In this document: positions 29,769-39,279 of the stretch, piece by piece
How positions within the stretch are numbered: the stretch's first letter is position 1
Layout of the letters: every line of letters starts with the position of its first letter
Assembly (NCBI RefSeq): GCF_003606385.1
Contig: NZ_CP032514.1
Location: forward strand, 1,612,001 to 1,676,000
Direction: 5' to 3'
DNA: 64,000 nt
From: Actinomyces lilanjuaniae
GTDB lineage: Bacteria; Actinomycetota; Actinomycetes; Actinomycetales; Actinomycetaceae
The notes under the pieces: model-generated
Told to the model about the DNA's origin: nothing
What the model saw: only the letters and a program-made list of their open reading frames with translations
The model's database searches: none
Translations under genes and position numbers: made by a program

Positions 29769-31220
29769 TCAGTTACCGGTCAGCTTCTCCCTCAGGGCAG
29801 CAAGGGCCTCGTCAGAGGCGAGAGTGCCCGAGGCCTCGGACGGTGTCGAAGAATAGGAGGTGCTGGCGGCCGCTGCGGTCGCGGCCGAGTCCTGCTCCTC
29901 CTCCATCGCCCTGGCAACCTGTGCCTTGTGAGCCTCCCAGCGAGCCAGGGCAGCGGCGTACTCCGCCTCCCAGGCCTCGCGCTGGGCCTCGTAGCCCTCA
30001 AGCCACTCGTTGGTCTCCGGGTCAAAGCCCTCTGGGTACTTGTAGTTGCCGTCCTCGTCGTACTCGGCCGCCATGCCGTACAGGGACGGGTCGAAGTCCT
30101 CCGAGACAGGGTCCACGCCCTCGTTCGCCTGCTTGAGCGACAGCGAGATGCGGCGACGCTCCAGGTCGATGTCGATGACCTTGACGAAGACCTCGTCACC
30201 GACCTTGGCGACCTGCTCCGGCACCTCAACGTGGCGCTGTGCCAGCTCAGAGATGTGGACCAGGCCCTCGATACCGTCCTCGACACGGACGAAGGCGCCA
30301 AAGGGAACCAGCTTGGTGACCTTCCCGGGCACGACCTGGCCGATAGCGTGGGTACGGGCGAAGGCCTGCCACGGGTCCTCCTGGGTGGCCTTGAGGGACA
30401 AGGAGACGCGCTCCCGGTCGAAGTCCACGTCCAGAACCTCCACGGTGACCTCGGTGCCCACCTCGACGACCTCGGAGGGGTGGTCGATGTGCTTCCAGGA
30501 CAGCTCGGAGACGTGGACCAGGCCGTCCACGCCCCCCAGGTCCACGAAGGCGCCGAAGTTGACGATGGAGGACACCACGCCGGAGCGGACCTGGCCCTTC
30601 TGAAGGGTCTGGAGGAAGTTGGTGCGGACCTCCGACTGGGTCTGCTCCAGCCAGGCTCGGCGGGAGAGGACCACGTTGTTGCGGTTCTTGTCCAACTCGA
30701 TGATCTTGGCCTCGAGCGAACGACCCACGTAGGGCTGGAGGTCACGGACGCGCCGCATCTCGACCAGGGAGGCAGGCAGGAATCCGCGCAGGCCGATGTC
30801 CAGGATCAGGCCGCCCTTGACGACCTCGATCACGGTACCGGTGACAACGCCGTCCTCCTCCTTGATGCGCTCGATCGTACCCCAGGCGCGCTCGTACTGA
30901 GCCCGCTTCTTGCTCAGGAGCAGACGCCCTTCCTTGTCCTCCTTCTGCAGGACCAGAGCCTCGATCTGGTCGCCGACGGCGACGATCTCGTCAGGATCGA
31001 CGTCATGCTTGATGGACAGCTCGCGGGCCAGGATGACGCCCTCGGTCTTGTAGCCGATGTCGAGGAGGACCTCGTCGCGGTCGACCTTGACGACAGTGCC
31101 CTCGACGATGTCACCGTCGTCGAAGTACTTGATGGTCTCGTCGACGGCGGCGAGGATCTCCTCGGTCGCACCGATGTCGTTGACTGCGACCGGGGTGGGG
31201 CTGGGCGGAGTGGTGGTCAT
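29769..31220 (-). CDS. rpsA: 30S ribosomal protein S1
   Basis: S1 helps mRNA bind to the 30S subunit. The 483-residue protein contains four S1 RNA-binding domains at roughly residues 35-105, 122-187, 205-275 and 290-362, visible from repeats such as GAFVDLGGVDGLVHVSELSW and GAFVRVEDGIEGLVHISELA. Four domains is the usual actinobacterial number. The last 110 residues are acidic then Ala/Ser-rich and probably disordered. The ATG at 31220 has a plausible leader of at least 100 bp. Confidence 0.97.
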   Translation of the reverse strand: MTTTPPSPTPVAVNDIGATEEILAAVDETIKYFDDGDIVEGTVVKVDRDEVLLDIGYKTEGVILARELSIKHDVDPDEIVAVGDQIEALVLQKEDKEGRLLLSKKRAQYERAWGTIERIKEEDGVVTGTVIEVVKGGLILDIGLRGFLPASLVEMRRVRDLQPYVGRSLEAKIIELDKNRNNVVLSRRAWLEQTQSEVRTNFLQTLQKGQVRSGVVSSIVNFGAFVDLGGVDGLVHVSELSWKHIDHPSEVVEVGTEVTVEVLDVDFDRERVSLSLKATQEDPWQAFARTHAIGQVVPGKVTKLVPFGAFVRVEDGIEGLVHISELAQRHVEVPEQVAKVGDEVFVKVIDIDLERRRISLSLKQANEGVDPVSEDFDPSLYGMAAEYDEDGNYKYPEGFDPETNEWLEGYEAQREAWEAEYAAALARWEAHKAQVARAMEEEQDSAATAAAASTSYSSTPSEASGTLASDEALAALREKLTGN

Positions 31221-31548
31221 TGAGTGGTTGCTCCGAATACGGATAGGTGGTTCGGGTTGACAGGGACCGTGCGTCCCCCGCGCCCTGCGCCGGCCCGGAC
31301 CGGCTCACGACGCGGCTGGGACCGGAGTAAAGAAGATGCCCAGGAACGCACGAAAGTACCCTATCAGCACGTGACGGAGCCGTGACTGGACTGTTCCCGT
31401 CTACGCTCCTCCGAACACGTGCAATCGCTCACATTCACGTCTACTGGCCTGCTCGGCCAGGAACAGCGCGAGGAAGACAGCAGAAGCGACACGGAGACGT
31501 AGCTGGCAGCCCGCCAGTCACGCCAGTATGTATCGGTAGAAGCACGTG
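31221..31548 (-). other. Intergenic region upstream of rpsA
   Basis: These 328 bp lie between the polA stop and the rpsA start and should contain the rpsA promoter. A 15-bp direct repeat, CTGGCAGCCCGCCAG, occurs at 31503-31517 and again at 31557-31571 inside the end of polA. No gene is seen. Confidence 0.5.
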
Positions 31549-34473
31549 TCAGTGGCTGGCAGCCCGCCAGCTGAGCCCGCTGCCGGTGGCGACGTCCAGC
31601 GGTACCGACAACTCGGCGGCCTGGCTCATCCGCTCCTGGAGCAGCTCCTTGACGGTGTCAGCCTCCCCGGCAGCCACCTCCACCACCAGCTCGTCGTGGA
31701 TCTGGAGCAGCAGGCGGCTTGCGAGCCCCCCCTCAGCCAGCGCCTGGTCCACGTCGATCATGGCCTTCTTGACGATGTCGGCCGCGCTGCCCTGGATCGG
31801 GGCGTTGAGGGCCGCCCGCTCCGCCATCTCACGGCGCTGACGGCTGTCGCTGGTGAGGTCGGGCAGATAGCGGCGGCGGCCGAACATGGTCTGCGTGTAG
31901 CCGTCCCTGCGGGCCTGCTCGACCACGGACTCCAGGTAGTCGCGCACCTGTCCGAAGCGGGCGAAGTAGGCGTCCCTCAGGGCAGCGGCCTCGGCGTTGC
32001 CGATCCCGAGCTGACGGGCCAGGCCGAAGGTAGACAGCCCATAGGCCAGCCCGTAGCTCATGGCCTTGATATGGCTGCGCTGCTGGGAGGAGACCTCGGC
32101 GACCGTGGTGCCGTGCACCAGGGCAGCCACGTAGCGGTGCAGGTCCTCGCCGCTGCGGAAGGCCTCGATCAGCGCCTCGTCCCCCGACAGGTGCGCCATG
32201 ATCCGCATCTCGATCTGGGAGTAGTCCGCGGTCATCAGGCACTCGTAGCCCTCCCCCACGGTGAAGGCCTCCCGGATACTCAGCCCCTCCTCGGTGCGCG
32301 CCGGGATGTTCTGCAGGTTCGGGTCCTTCGACGACAGGCGTCCGGTGGCGGCGATCGTCTGCTGGAAGGTGGTATGGATACGACCGTCAGGCTGGACCGC
32401 CTTGCGCAGACCCTCCACGGTCTGACGGAGCTTGATGGCGTCACGGTGCTCCAGGAGGTGCTCCAGGAAGGGGTGCCCCGTCCGGGCGTACAGGGCGGCC
32501 AGGGCCTCGGCATCTGTGGTGTAGCCGGTCTTGGTCCGCCTCGTACGGGGCATGTTGAGCTCGTCGAACAGCACCGTCTGGAGCTGCTTGGGACTGGAGA
32601 GGTTGAGCTCGTGGCCAGCCGCGGCGAAGGCGGCCTCGGCAGCATGGGTGACCCGGGCCTCCAGCTCGATCTCCCGGCGGGCCAAGACGGCGTCGTCCAC
32701 GGCGATGCCGGTGTGCTCCATCATCGTAAGAGTTGCAGCCACAGGCATCTCCAGCCCGGTAAAGAGACCCGTGCTCTCACGCTGGGCCATCTGGGCCTCC
32801 AGGACCTCCTGGAGGCGTGGCAGGAGCCCCGCCCGGCGGGCGCTGGCCAGAGCCTCCTCAGGGAGGTGGCCGTCATCAAAGGGGCTGTCCAGGCAGCCTA
32901 GGTCCAGGGCGGTCTGGTCAGGCTGCTGCGAGCGCCCCGAGCCCGCAGGCTGGGGCAGGGGATCCGGGGAGTCCAGGGAGGAGTCCAGGTCGATGCCCAG
33001 CCAGCGCTGGGCCAGGTCCTTGACCGCGTAGGAGCGCTGCTCAGGACGGCACAGGTAGGCCGCCAGGGACGGGTCGGCCACCACACCGTCCAGACGCAGT
33101 CCGCGGGCCTCCAGCGCGTGCCAGGACCCCTTAGCGTCAGCCACGACCTTGGGTCGTGACGAATCGGCGAGCAGCCGGGCCAGGGCAGCCTCATCCTCCG
33201 GCGTGACCAGGGACGGGTCCACCACCACGGCCCTGCGGCCGTCGCTGAACGACAGCAGGGTGGTCTCCCCCAGCGTCGGCTGCAGACTGCCCACGACGTC
33301 CAGTCCCACGACCCCCGAGCCCCCCACGAGACCATCCCGGGGCTGCTCGTCACTGTCGCTACTGCCGTCACTGCTATCACTATCATCAGCACCCGCACCC
33401 AGGTGCTGACGCAGCCACTGCCCCAGCGACCCCGCAGGCAGGTCGTGGCCCAGGACCGAGACCTCCAGCGCCCTGAGCGCCTCCAACGGGTCCTGCCTCC
33501 CGGTTCCCGGGCCGACACCCTCAGCACCGTCAGCACGGTCGTGGTCGTCGTCAGCCAGCGGAAGCGTACGCAGGGCGCGCTGGTGCAGCGTGCGGAACTC
33601 GAGCGCCTCGAAGACCCGAGCGAGGTCACCACGACGACTGCCGGACAGGCGAAGGTCCCTGCTCGGGCTCACGCCCAGGTCAAGGTCGGTCAGCAGCCGG
33701 TTGAGGCGGCGGTTGCGCAGCACGTCGTCCAGGTGGTCGCGCAGCGACTGCCCCGCCTTGCCCCTGATCTGGTCGGCGCTGGCGATGACACCGTCGAGGC
33801 CGTCGTATGCGGTCAGCCACTTGGCGGCGGTCTTGGGCCCCACGCCGGGAACCCCCGGCAGGTTGTCGCTGGGCTCACCCACCAGGGCCGCCAGGTGCGG
33901 GTAGCGCTGGGGCGGTACACCGTAGCGGGCCTCGACCTCCTCAGGCGTCATCCGGCGCAGCGTGGAGACCCCCTTGACCGGGTAGAGCACGGTGCAGTGC
34001 TGCGTCACCGTCTGGAAGGAGTCCCGGTCGCCCGAGCAGATGAGGACCTCCATACCCTCCCGCTGGGCGGCGGTCGCCAGGGTGGCCAGGATGTCGTCGG
34101 CCTCGTAACCCGGCGCGGTCAAGGTGGGCACCCTCATGGCGCCCAGCAGCTCCTGGATCAGCTCGACCTGACCGGTCAGGGCCTGCGGGGTCTCCTCCCG
34201 GGTCCCCTTGTAGTCAGCGTACTCGCGGGTGCGGAAGGTTCCCCCGGGCAGGTCAAAGGCGACGGCGACATGGGAGGGCCTCTCGCTGTCAAGCAGAGAC
34301 AGGAACATTGAGGTGAAGCCGTGGACGGCGTTGGTGACCTGGCCCGTCGAGGTAGTAAACCCGTCAGCCGGAAGGGCGTAAAAGGCCCGGAAGGCCATGG
34401 AGTGGCCGTCAACGAGCAGGAGGCGGCCGACATGGTCAGGACTATGGTCAGGACTGGTGGCGGTGGTGCTCAC
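31549..34473 (-). CDS. polA: DNA polymerase I
   Basis: Pol I fills gaps and removes RNA primers. The 974-residue protein has an N-terminal 5'-nuclease domain (LLLVDGHSMAFRAFYALP; EADDILATLA; GVPGVGPKTAAKWL), a degenerate 3'-5' exonuclease-like domain, and the polymerase domain with motif A TADYSQIEMRIMAHLSG, motif B HIKAMSYGLAYGLSTFG and motif C LLLQIHDELVVEV. The O-helix residue equivalent to Phe762 of E. coli Pol I is Tyr, as in other actinobacteria. Residues around 310-390 include a Ser/Asp-rich insertion. The gene is divergent from the thioesterase, whose start is 17 bp away. Confidence 0.97.
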   Translation of the reverse strand: MSTTATSPDHSPDHVGRLLLVDGHSMAFRAFYALPADGFTTSTGQVTNAVHGFTSMFLSLLDSERPSHVAVAFDLPGGTFRTREYADYKGTREETPQALTGQVELIQELLGAMRVPTLTAPGYEADDILATLATAAQREGMEVLICSGDRDSFQTVTQHCTVLYPVKGVSTLRRMTPEEVEARYGVPPQRYPHLAALVGEPSDNLPGVPGVGPKTAAKWLTAYDGLDGVIASADQIRGKAGQSLRDHLDDVLRNRRLNRLLTDLDLGVSPSRDLRLSGSRRGDLARVFEALEFRTLHQRALRTLPLADDDHDRADGAEGVGPGTGRQDPLEALRALEVSVLGHDLPAGSLGQWLRQHLGAGADDSDSSDGSSDSDEQPRDGLVGGSGVVGLDVVGSLQPTLGETTLLSFSDGRRAVVVDPSLVTPEDEAALARLLADSSRPKVVADAKGSWHALEARGLRLDGVVADPSLAAYLCRPEQRSYAVKDLAQRWLGIDLDSSLDSPDPLPQPAGSGRSQQPDQTALDLGCLDSPFDDGHLPEEALASARRAGLLPRLQEVLEAQMAQRESTGLFTGLEMPVAATLTMMEHTGIAVDDAVLARREIELEARVTHAAEAAFAAAGHELNLSSPKQLQTVLFDELNMPRTRRTKTGYTTDAEALAALYARTGHPFLEHLLEHRDAIKLRQTVEGLRKAVQPDGRIHTTFQQTIAATGRLSSKDPNLQNIPARTEEGLSIREAFTVGEGYECLMTADYSQIEMRIMAHLSGDEALIEAFRSGEDLHRYVAALVHGTTVAEVSSQQRSHIKAMSYGLAYGLSTFGLARQLGIGNAEAAALRDAYFARFGQVRDYLESVVEQARRDGYTQTMFGRRRYLPDLTSDSRQRREMAERAALNAPIQGSAADIVKKAMIDVDQALAEGGLASRLLLQIHDELVVEVAAGEADTVKELLQERMSQAAELSVPLDVATGSGLSWRAASH

Positions 34474-34490
34474 CGTGCCAGCCTAGGCCT

Positions 34491-35108
34491 ATGACTGAGC
34501 ATCATGACGACACCCCGGCCCGCGGCACGCCCCCGCGAGGCACCCAGGGCACCGCTGCGGCAGCCTCACCCGCCGTCGTCGGCCCCAGCGGACCGGTAGG
34601 CCAGGACACCGGGGCCTGCCTGGCCGAGGTGAGCGCGGCACCGGTCGCCTTCCCGACAGCCTCTCCCCGCCCCTACCCGGACCCGCGCCCGGCGGGCTCG
34701 GCAGTCTCCGCAGCCAGTGCCCAGCAGCCGCTCCCGGAGGAGTCGCAGGACGGGACGCTCATGGACACCCTGGCCATGGAGGTCCTGGTCCGCGGTGCCG
34801 AGCACACGGTGGTCCGCATGCCCGTGGACGGGGCGCGCCAGGTAGCCGGGTTCCTCCACGGAGGTGCCAGTGCCGCCCTGGTTGAGACCGCCGCCTCCGT
34901 GGCTGCGCGGGCGGGGGCGCCCCAGGGCAGGCTCCCGGTGGGAGCCGAACTGACGGTTAGCCATCTGCGCCCAGTCAAGGAGGGGTGGGTCACGGCACAG
35001 GCGGTCCCTGTCCACCGAGGGCGGCACACCGTGGTCTACGAGGTGAGCATCAGCGACGACCAGGGGCGGCAGGTGGCGCGCGGCAGCCTGCGCAGCCTGT
35101 TCACCTGA
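34491..35108 (+). CDS. PaaI-type hotdog thioesterase
   Basis: The C-terminal 115 residues form a hotdog-fold acyl-CoA thioesterase of the PaaI/YdiI type: GFLHGGASAALVETAAS contains the active-site His-Gly and Glu, followed by PVGAELTVSHLRPV and VYEVSISDDQGRQVARG. The preceding 90 residues are Pro/Ala/Ser-rich and unusual for the family, so translation could start downstream, for example at the ATG at 34760. The substrate is unknown. A thioesterase between polA and the ANTAR regulator also occurs in mycobacteria. Confidence 0.8.
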   Translation: MTEHHDDTPARGTPPRGTQGTAAAASPAVVGPSGPVGQDTGACLAEVSAAPVAFPTASPRPYPDPRPAGSAVSAASAQQPLPEESQDGTLMDTLAMEVLVRGAEHTVVRMPVDGARQVAGFLHGGASAALVETAASVAARAGAPQGRLPVGAELTVSHLRPVKEGWVTAQAVPVHRGRHTVVYEVSISDDQGRQVARGSLRSLFT

Positions 35109-35124
35109 GCAGGAGCCGGGCGGA

Positions 35125-35742
35125 TCAGGACTCCTTGGCTGAACCCACCTGCTCCACGACGGCGTCGGCCACCTCACGCATGGTGAGACGACGGTTCATC
35201 GAGGTCTTCTGCAGCCAACGGAACGCCTCCGGCTCGCTCAGGCCCATACGCTCCATGAGGAGGCCCTTGGCACGATCCACGCGCTTGCGCGTCTCGAAGC
35301 GCTCGGTGAGGTCGCTGATCTCGTTCTCCAGCGACACGATCTCCTCGTGGCGAGAGAAGGCCACCTCGATGGCTGGGACGAGGTCGGCCGGGGTAAAAGG
35401 CTTGACCACGTATGCCATGGCGCCTGCGGCACCAGCGCGCTCGACCAGGTCGGTCTGGGAGAAGGCGGTCAGCATGACAACGGCGCAGGAGTGCTTGTCA
35501 AGAATGCGCTCAGCAGCGGTGATGCCGTCCATGACGGGCATCTTGACGTCCATGACGCACAGGTCCGGCCTGTTCTCCTCCGCCAGGCGGACAGCCTCCT
35601 CCCCGTCAGAGGCCTCCGCCACGACCTCATAGCCTGCGTCAGTGAGCGTCTCGACAATGTCAAGGCGGATAATGGCCTCGTCCTCGGCGACGAGGACCCG
35701 GCGGGACCTGGAGAGTTCTGTGGGTTCTGGCTCGTTGCTCAC
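35125..35742 (-). CDS. pdtaR: ANTAR-domain response regulator, PdtaR-like
   Basis: This 205-residue protein has a receiver domain (RVLVAEDEAIIRLDIVETL; phospho-acceptor Asp in CVMDVKMPVMDG; Lys in YVVKPF) and a C-terminal ANTAR RNA-binding domain (RVDRAKGLLMERMGLSEPEAFRWLQ, given in parts: RAKGLLMERMG, EAFRWLQKTSM). ANTAR proteins act as transcription antiterminators at dual hairpins in target mRNAs. Length and arrangement equal those of mycobacterial PdtaR (Rv1626). The GTG at 35742 is chosen because the upstream frame runs into the tRNA. No partner kinase is in the window. Confidence 0.93.
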   Translation of the reverse strand: MSNEPEPTELSRSRRVLVAEDEAIIRLDIVETLTDAGYEVVAEASDGEEAVRLAEENRPDLCVMDVKMPVMDGITAAERILDKHSCAVVMLTAFSQTDLVERAGAAGAMAYVVKPFTPADLVPAIEVAFSRHEEIVSLENEISDLTERFETRKRVDRAKGLLMERMGLSEPEAFRWLQKTSMNRRLTMREVADAVVEQVGSAKES

Positions 35743-35796
35743 AGCCGCAATCCTAGTATGATCCTGCTGATCACCTCGCAGCTGAGCGGACGGCGC

Positions 35797-35870
35797 GCCT
35801 CCGTAGCCCAATTGGCAGAGGCATCCGACTCAAAATCGGAGCAGTGTGGGTTCGAGTCCCACCGGAGGCA
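35797..35870 (+). tRNA. tRNA-Leu (anticodon CAA)
   Basis: A 7-bp acceptor stem (GCCTCCG/CGGAGGC), an anticodon stem TCCGA/TCGGA with loop CTCAAAA, and a T arm GTGGG-TTCGAGT-CCCAC fold cleanly. The anticodon is CAA at 35831-35833, reading the leucine codon UUG. The variable loop is only about five nucleotides, unlike the long arm usual in tRNA-Leu. CCA is not encoded. Confidence 0.9.
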
Positions 35871-35958
35871 CTGGGCACCGGCCACAGGGCGGTGACCTTT
35901 TTCGTTGGAACTACGCGCTCGCCCCTGGCAGACACAGGTGACTGCCCGTCCCAGGCGG

Positions 35959-37266
35959 TCAGCCCCACCCCAGCCCTCCAGGCTGGGACATGAGGTACTC
36001 CAGGCGCCTGGCGGTGGCAACCCGCCGAAACTGGGTCTCCTCCCTGGGGTCGATGTCGTAGCCGTCGTCCTCAACGGTGACCCCGCGGGAAGTGCCCCAT
36101 ACCCAGATGGTCTCTGCCGCCTGCAGCGCCGCCCGTAGCACCGCCCGCTCGTCCTTGGCACGCCACCTCAGGCCAGGGACACGCAACCCGCCGCCGTCCG
36201 CACCAATGACGTGAACGGTCGCCACCGTCCGCGCCTGCGCCCTTAGCGCCGTGACAAAGATGGAGGAACGATACCTCGGCCACTCCAGCCGCTTGGACCA
36301 CAAGCCGTTGAAGTAGGTGAGGCCCTCACGAGAGGCCACCAGACGGGCGCGCGCCCTGCTCCAGGCCCCCACCAGGAGCCCAAGGGCAGCAAGCAGGCAG
36401 GCGGCCCCGAAGGCCTGCGTCAGCGCGCCGTGTCCCATGAAGATCCTGCCGCGGCCAAAGGACTGTTCGTAGGGGTGAGTGACCAGGTAGGCTCCGTAGC
36501 CCCCGAACAGGAGGCTGAGAAGGAGGCGCCCTGTGACATCCGCGCACTCCCTGGGCCATGCCCTGAAGACCAACGAGTCCTGTCTCAGCAGGTCGTAGTC
36601 GACAGGCACGGAGTCGCTCTGGCGGCCCTCCCGGTCGGGCTCGCCCTGAAGCTGTAAGACGGTCTCTCGGGCGTACCCGCGCGCCAGCGCCCACGCCCAG
36701 AGGTCGTCAACCTCAGCCTCACCCCGCACCAGGGCCTCCTGCACGCTGTCAGCACTCACCCGCGGGGCCACCAGCCGGATACTCCCCCTCCTACCGGGCA
36801 CCTCCATGGTGGCCACCCACGAGCTGCGTCCGCTGCGCGACACGTTGACCGTGAAAGCGGCTCGCGAGTCAGGCCAGGCGGTATCAGCGTGGCTGAAGAA
36901 GGTGGAGGAGTGGATCCCGTCAGCGTCGAAGACGGTGCGTCGCCCCCAGGGCACCACGCCGAGGGCCAGGAAAGGAAGGCCTAGAGAGACGAGGATGGCC
37001 CCTCCGACCAGGTCTCGGTAGGTGATCAAGGTAAAACCACGACCCTCAAGCGCCACCCCCACGAGGAGGAGCAGGCTGGCGCCAAGGAGGGAGAGCGGGC
37101 TGGAGCGACGCACCAGGGAGGCGGGCAGGTCGGCAGACGCGCCACCCGGGACAGGCGGGACCACGCCGACGTCGGTCGGCCCAGCCGGGTCGCCACCGCC
37201 GAAGACCCTCAGATGGCCGGCAGGCTGGTCTGAGCCGTAGGGGGTGTCGTAGGAGGGTGCGGACAC
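35959..37266 (-). CDS. Membrane protein with two PH-like domains
   Basis: Not assigned to a characterised protein. The 435-residue product has two pairs of hydrophobic helices (about residues 65-110 and 275-325), each followed by a beta-rich region resembling bacterial PH domains (VFDADGIHSSTFF..., and SREGLTYFNGLWSKRLEW). This arrangement matches actinobacterial PH-domain membrane proteins of unknown role. The GTG at 37266 follows a good AAGGAG site. The gene reads toward the tRNA-Leu and stands apart from its neighbours. Confidence 0.65.
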   Translation of the reverse strand: MSAPSYDTPYGSDQPAGHLRVFGGGDPAGPTDVGVVPPVPGGASADLPASLVRRSSPLSLLGASLLLLVGVALEGRGFTLITYRDLVGGAILVSLGLPFLALGVVPWGRRTVFDADGIHSSTFFSHADTAWPDSRAAFTVNVSRSGRSSWVATMEVPGRRGSIRLVAPRVSADSVQEALVRGEAEVDDLWAWALARGYARETVLQLQGEPDREGRQSDSVPVDYDLLRQDSLVFRAWPRECADVTGRLLLSLLFGGYGAYLVTHPYEQSFGRGRIFMGHGALTQAFGAACLLAALGLLVGAWSRARARLVASREGLTYFNGLWSKRLEWPRYRSSIFVTALRAQARTVATVHVIGADGGGLRVPGLRWRAKDERAVLRAALQAAETIWVWGTSRGVTVEDDGYDIDPREETQFRRVATARRLEYLMSQPGGLGWG

Positions 37267-37548
37267 GTCGGCTCCTTCAGCAGGCACTTGCGTCACTAGT
37301 ACTATCAGTGCAGCCTCGCTCCCGCAGCCGTTCCGGTCCACACAGCGAGCACCCTGCAGGCTCGGCAACCTCCATAGCCACTACCTCGGTGCGGGCCAGT
37401 CGGTCGGGGCGAGGAGGCCACCGCCCGGTTGTTGCGGTGCCCGCCCAGCAAAACAGGTCACGGCAGTGCACCAGGGCAGTGAAGGCGCCCAACTGTGCTA
37501 CCCACCGGTCCGCTACGGCCCTTCGTGGCAGGCGAGTTACAGTGATGC

Positions 37549-39258
37549 ATGCCCGACCTGCTGATCCGCAATGCGCGCATCGTCGCCTTCCGCTCCCGTC
37601 CCGTGCTCGCCGCCCTGCGTGCACGGGCTCCGCGCCCCTTCCACTCCCCGGCTGCGGAACCCCGACCCGGCCCTCCGCAGCCCCCAGGCGCCACTGGTGC
37701 GGCCAGCGCACAGACCCGCCCGGACAAGGGCACACCGGTCACCGACATCCGTGTCACTGCGGGGCGCGTCACCCAGGTAGGCCCCGGCCTGCCCTATCAC
37801 GGCGAGCAGGTCCTGGACGTGCAGGGGGCATACGTCATCCCGGGACTGTGGGACGCCCACGTCCACCTGGACCTGGAGGCGGCCAGGAGAGCACGCATCG
37901 ACACCTCCGCCACCACCTGCGCCCAGGACGCGCTCGCCCTGGTGGCCCAGGCGCTTCGGAAGCACCCCCGTGAGCACCCGCCTGCCAGCGTGCAGGGCTT
38001 CGGCCACCGACTCTCCCTGTGGCCTCGGGTACCTACCGTCGCCGAGCTCGACGCCGTGTGCGGCGACGTCCCAGTCGTTCTGGTCTCCGGCGACGCCCAC
38101 TCCGGGTGGCTGAGCTCGGCGGCCCTGCGCCACCTCGGACTGCCCGGAGCCACCACCAGCGACCCGGGCTCCCCGCTGACTGAGGACGCCTGGTTCTCCG
38201 TCATGGACCGCCTGGACCTCATCCCCGCAACCCGACAGCTGCGCGAGTCCGGATACCGTCAGGTGCTGGACAACCTGCTGCGCCAGGGCGTCACCGGGGT
38301 GGTGGACATGAGCTGGGCACCCAGTCCGCAGGACTGGCCGCTGCGCCTGGCTGCCATGGCTGAGGTCGGCGCCACCACGACGCTTGGGGACGGGACGTCT
38401 GCGCTTGTACCGCGTATCCGCACCGCCGTCTACCGCGACAGGCTGGACCAGTGGATCGCCGCAGGCCTGCGTACCGGGCAGGGGCTGGAGGGCTCTCCCG
38501 TGGGTGAGGACGGAGCGCCGCTACTTACCCAGGGACCGCTCAAGGTCATCGCCGACGGCTCGATGGGCACCGCCAGCGCCCACGTGCACGACCCCTACCC
38601 CGAGTCCCTGGGGCTGAGCCACACCCACGGCGTGGTCAACATTGACCGCGAGGAGCTGAGCGCCCTGATGACCCGTGCCGCACGGGCAGGGTTCGACATG
38701 GCGGTGCACGCCATCGGGGACGCCGCCGTGGACGAGGTCGCCGCCGCCTTTGCCGCCTCCGGTGCACGGGGTCGGCTGGAACACGCCCAGCTGCTGCCGC
38801 GCGACGCTGCCCAGGCTGGGACCGGGGCACTGGCCAGCCTGGTCGCGTGCGGGGTCGAGCTCTCCGTTCAGCCCGCTCACCTCCTGGACGACTGGCAGGC
38901 CGTGGAACGGGTCTGGCCCGGACGCAGGCAGCGAGTCTACGCCTTTGCCGACATGGTGGGGGCTGGCGCCCTGCTCCACCTGGGCTCGGACGCCCCAGTG
39001 GCCCCGCTGGACCCGTGGCTGGCCATGTCGGTCGCGGTCGGTAGAAGCACCCCAGACCACCAGGTGTGGTCGCCCGACCAGCGGCTTACCACCGAGGAGG
39101 CCCTGGCGGCCTCCGTGGACGGGCAGGGGCCGGTGCGCCCTGGCTCCCGCGCGGACCTGGTCGTCCTGGAGAAGGATCCGCTGAGGCTGGGTGCCGACGC
39201 GCTGGCCGCCGTGCGACCGCTGTCCACCGTGGTCGCGGGCCGGGTGCTGGCCCTGTAG
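37549..39258 (+). CDS. YtcJ-like metal-dependent amidohydrolase
   Basis: This 569-residue enzyme belongs to the amidohydrolase_3/YtcJ group. Metal-binding motifs are HVHLD after PGLWDA, a second histidine in MAVHAIGDAAVDE, and another in RLEHAQLL; LGSDAPVAPLDPW provides the catalytic aspartate. An Ala/Pro-rich insertion of about 40 residues (roughly 18-60) interrupts the first beta sandwich. The substrate is unknown. It is followed by a decayed substrate-binding gene, so no operon context helps. Confidence 0.85.
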   Translation: MPDLLIRNARIVAFRSRPVLAALRARAPRPFHSPAAEPRPGPPQPPGATGAASAQTRPDKGTPVTDIRVTAGRVTQVGPGLPYHGEQVLDVQGAYVIPGLWDAHVHLDLEAARRARIDTSATTCAQDALALVAQALRKHPREHPPASVQGFGHRLSLWPRVPTVAELDAVCGDVPVVLVSGDAHSGWLSSAALRHLGLPGATTSDPGSPLTEDAWFSVMDRLDLIPATRQLRESGYRQVLDNLLRQGVTGVVDMSWAPSPQDWPLRLAAMAEVGATTTLGDGTSALVPRIRTAVYRDRLDQWIAAGLRTGQGLEGSPVGEDGAPLLTQGPLKVIADGSMGTASAHVHDPYPESLGLSHTHGVVNIDREELSALMTRAARAGFDMAVHAIGDAAVDEVAAAFAASGARGRLEHAQLLPRDAAQAGTGALASLVACGVELSVQPAHLLDDWQAVERVWPGRRQRVYAFADMVGAGALLHLGSDAPVAPLDPWLAMSVAVGRSTPDHQVWSPDQRLTTEEALAASVDGQGPVRPGSRADLVVLEKDPLRLGADALAAVRPLSTVVAGRVLAL

Positions 39259-39279
39259 GAGTGGTCCCTGGCAGTATCC

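Noticed and set aside
29685-31223. Long plus-strand frame opposite rpsA
   Set aside because: Antisense shadow; it also runs through the terminator hairpin.
31503-31571. 15-bp direct repeat as an attachment site
   Set aside because: The copies are only 39 bp apart, one lies inside polA, and no integrase gene is present.
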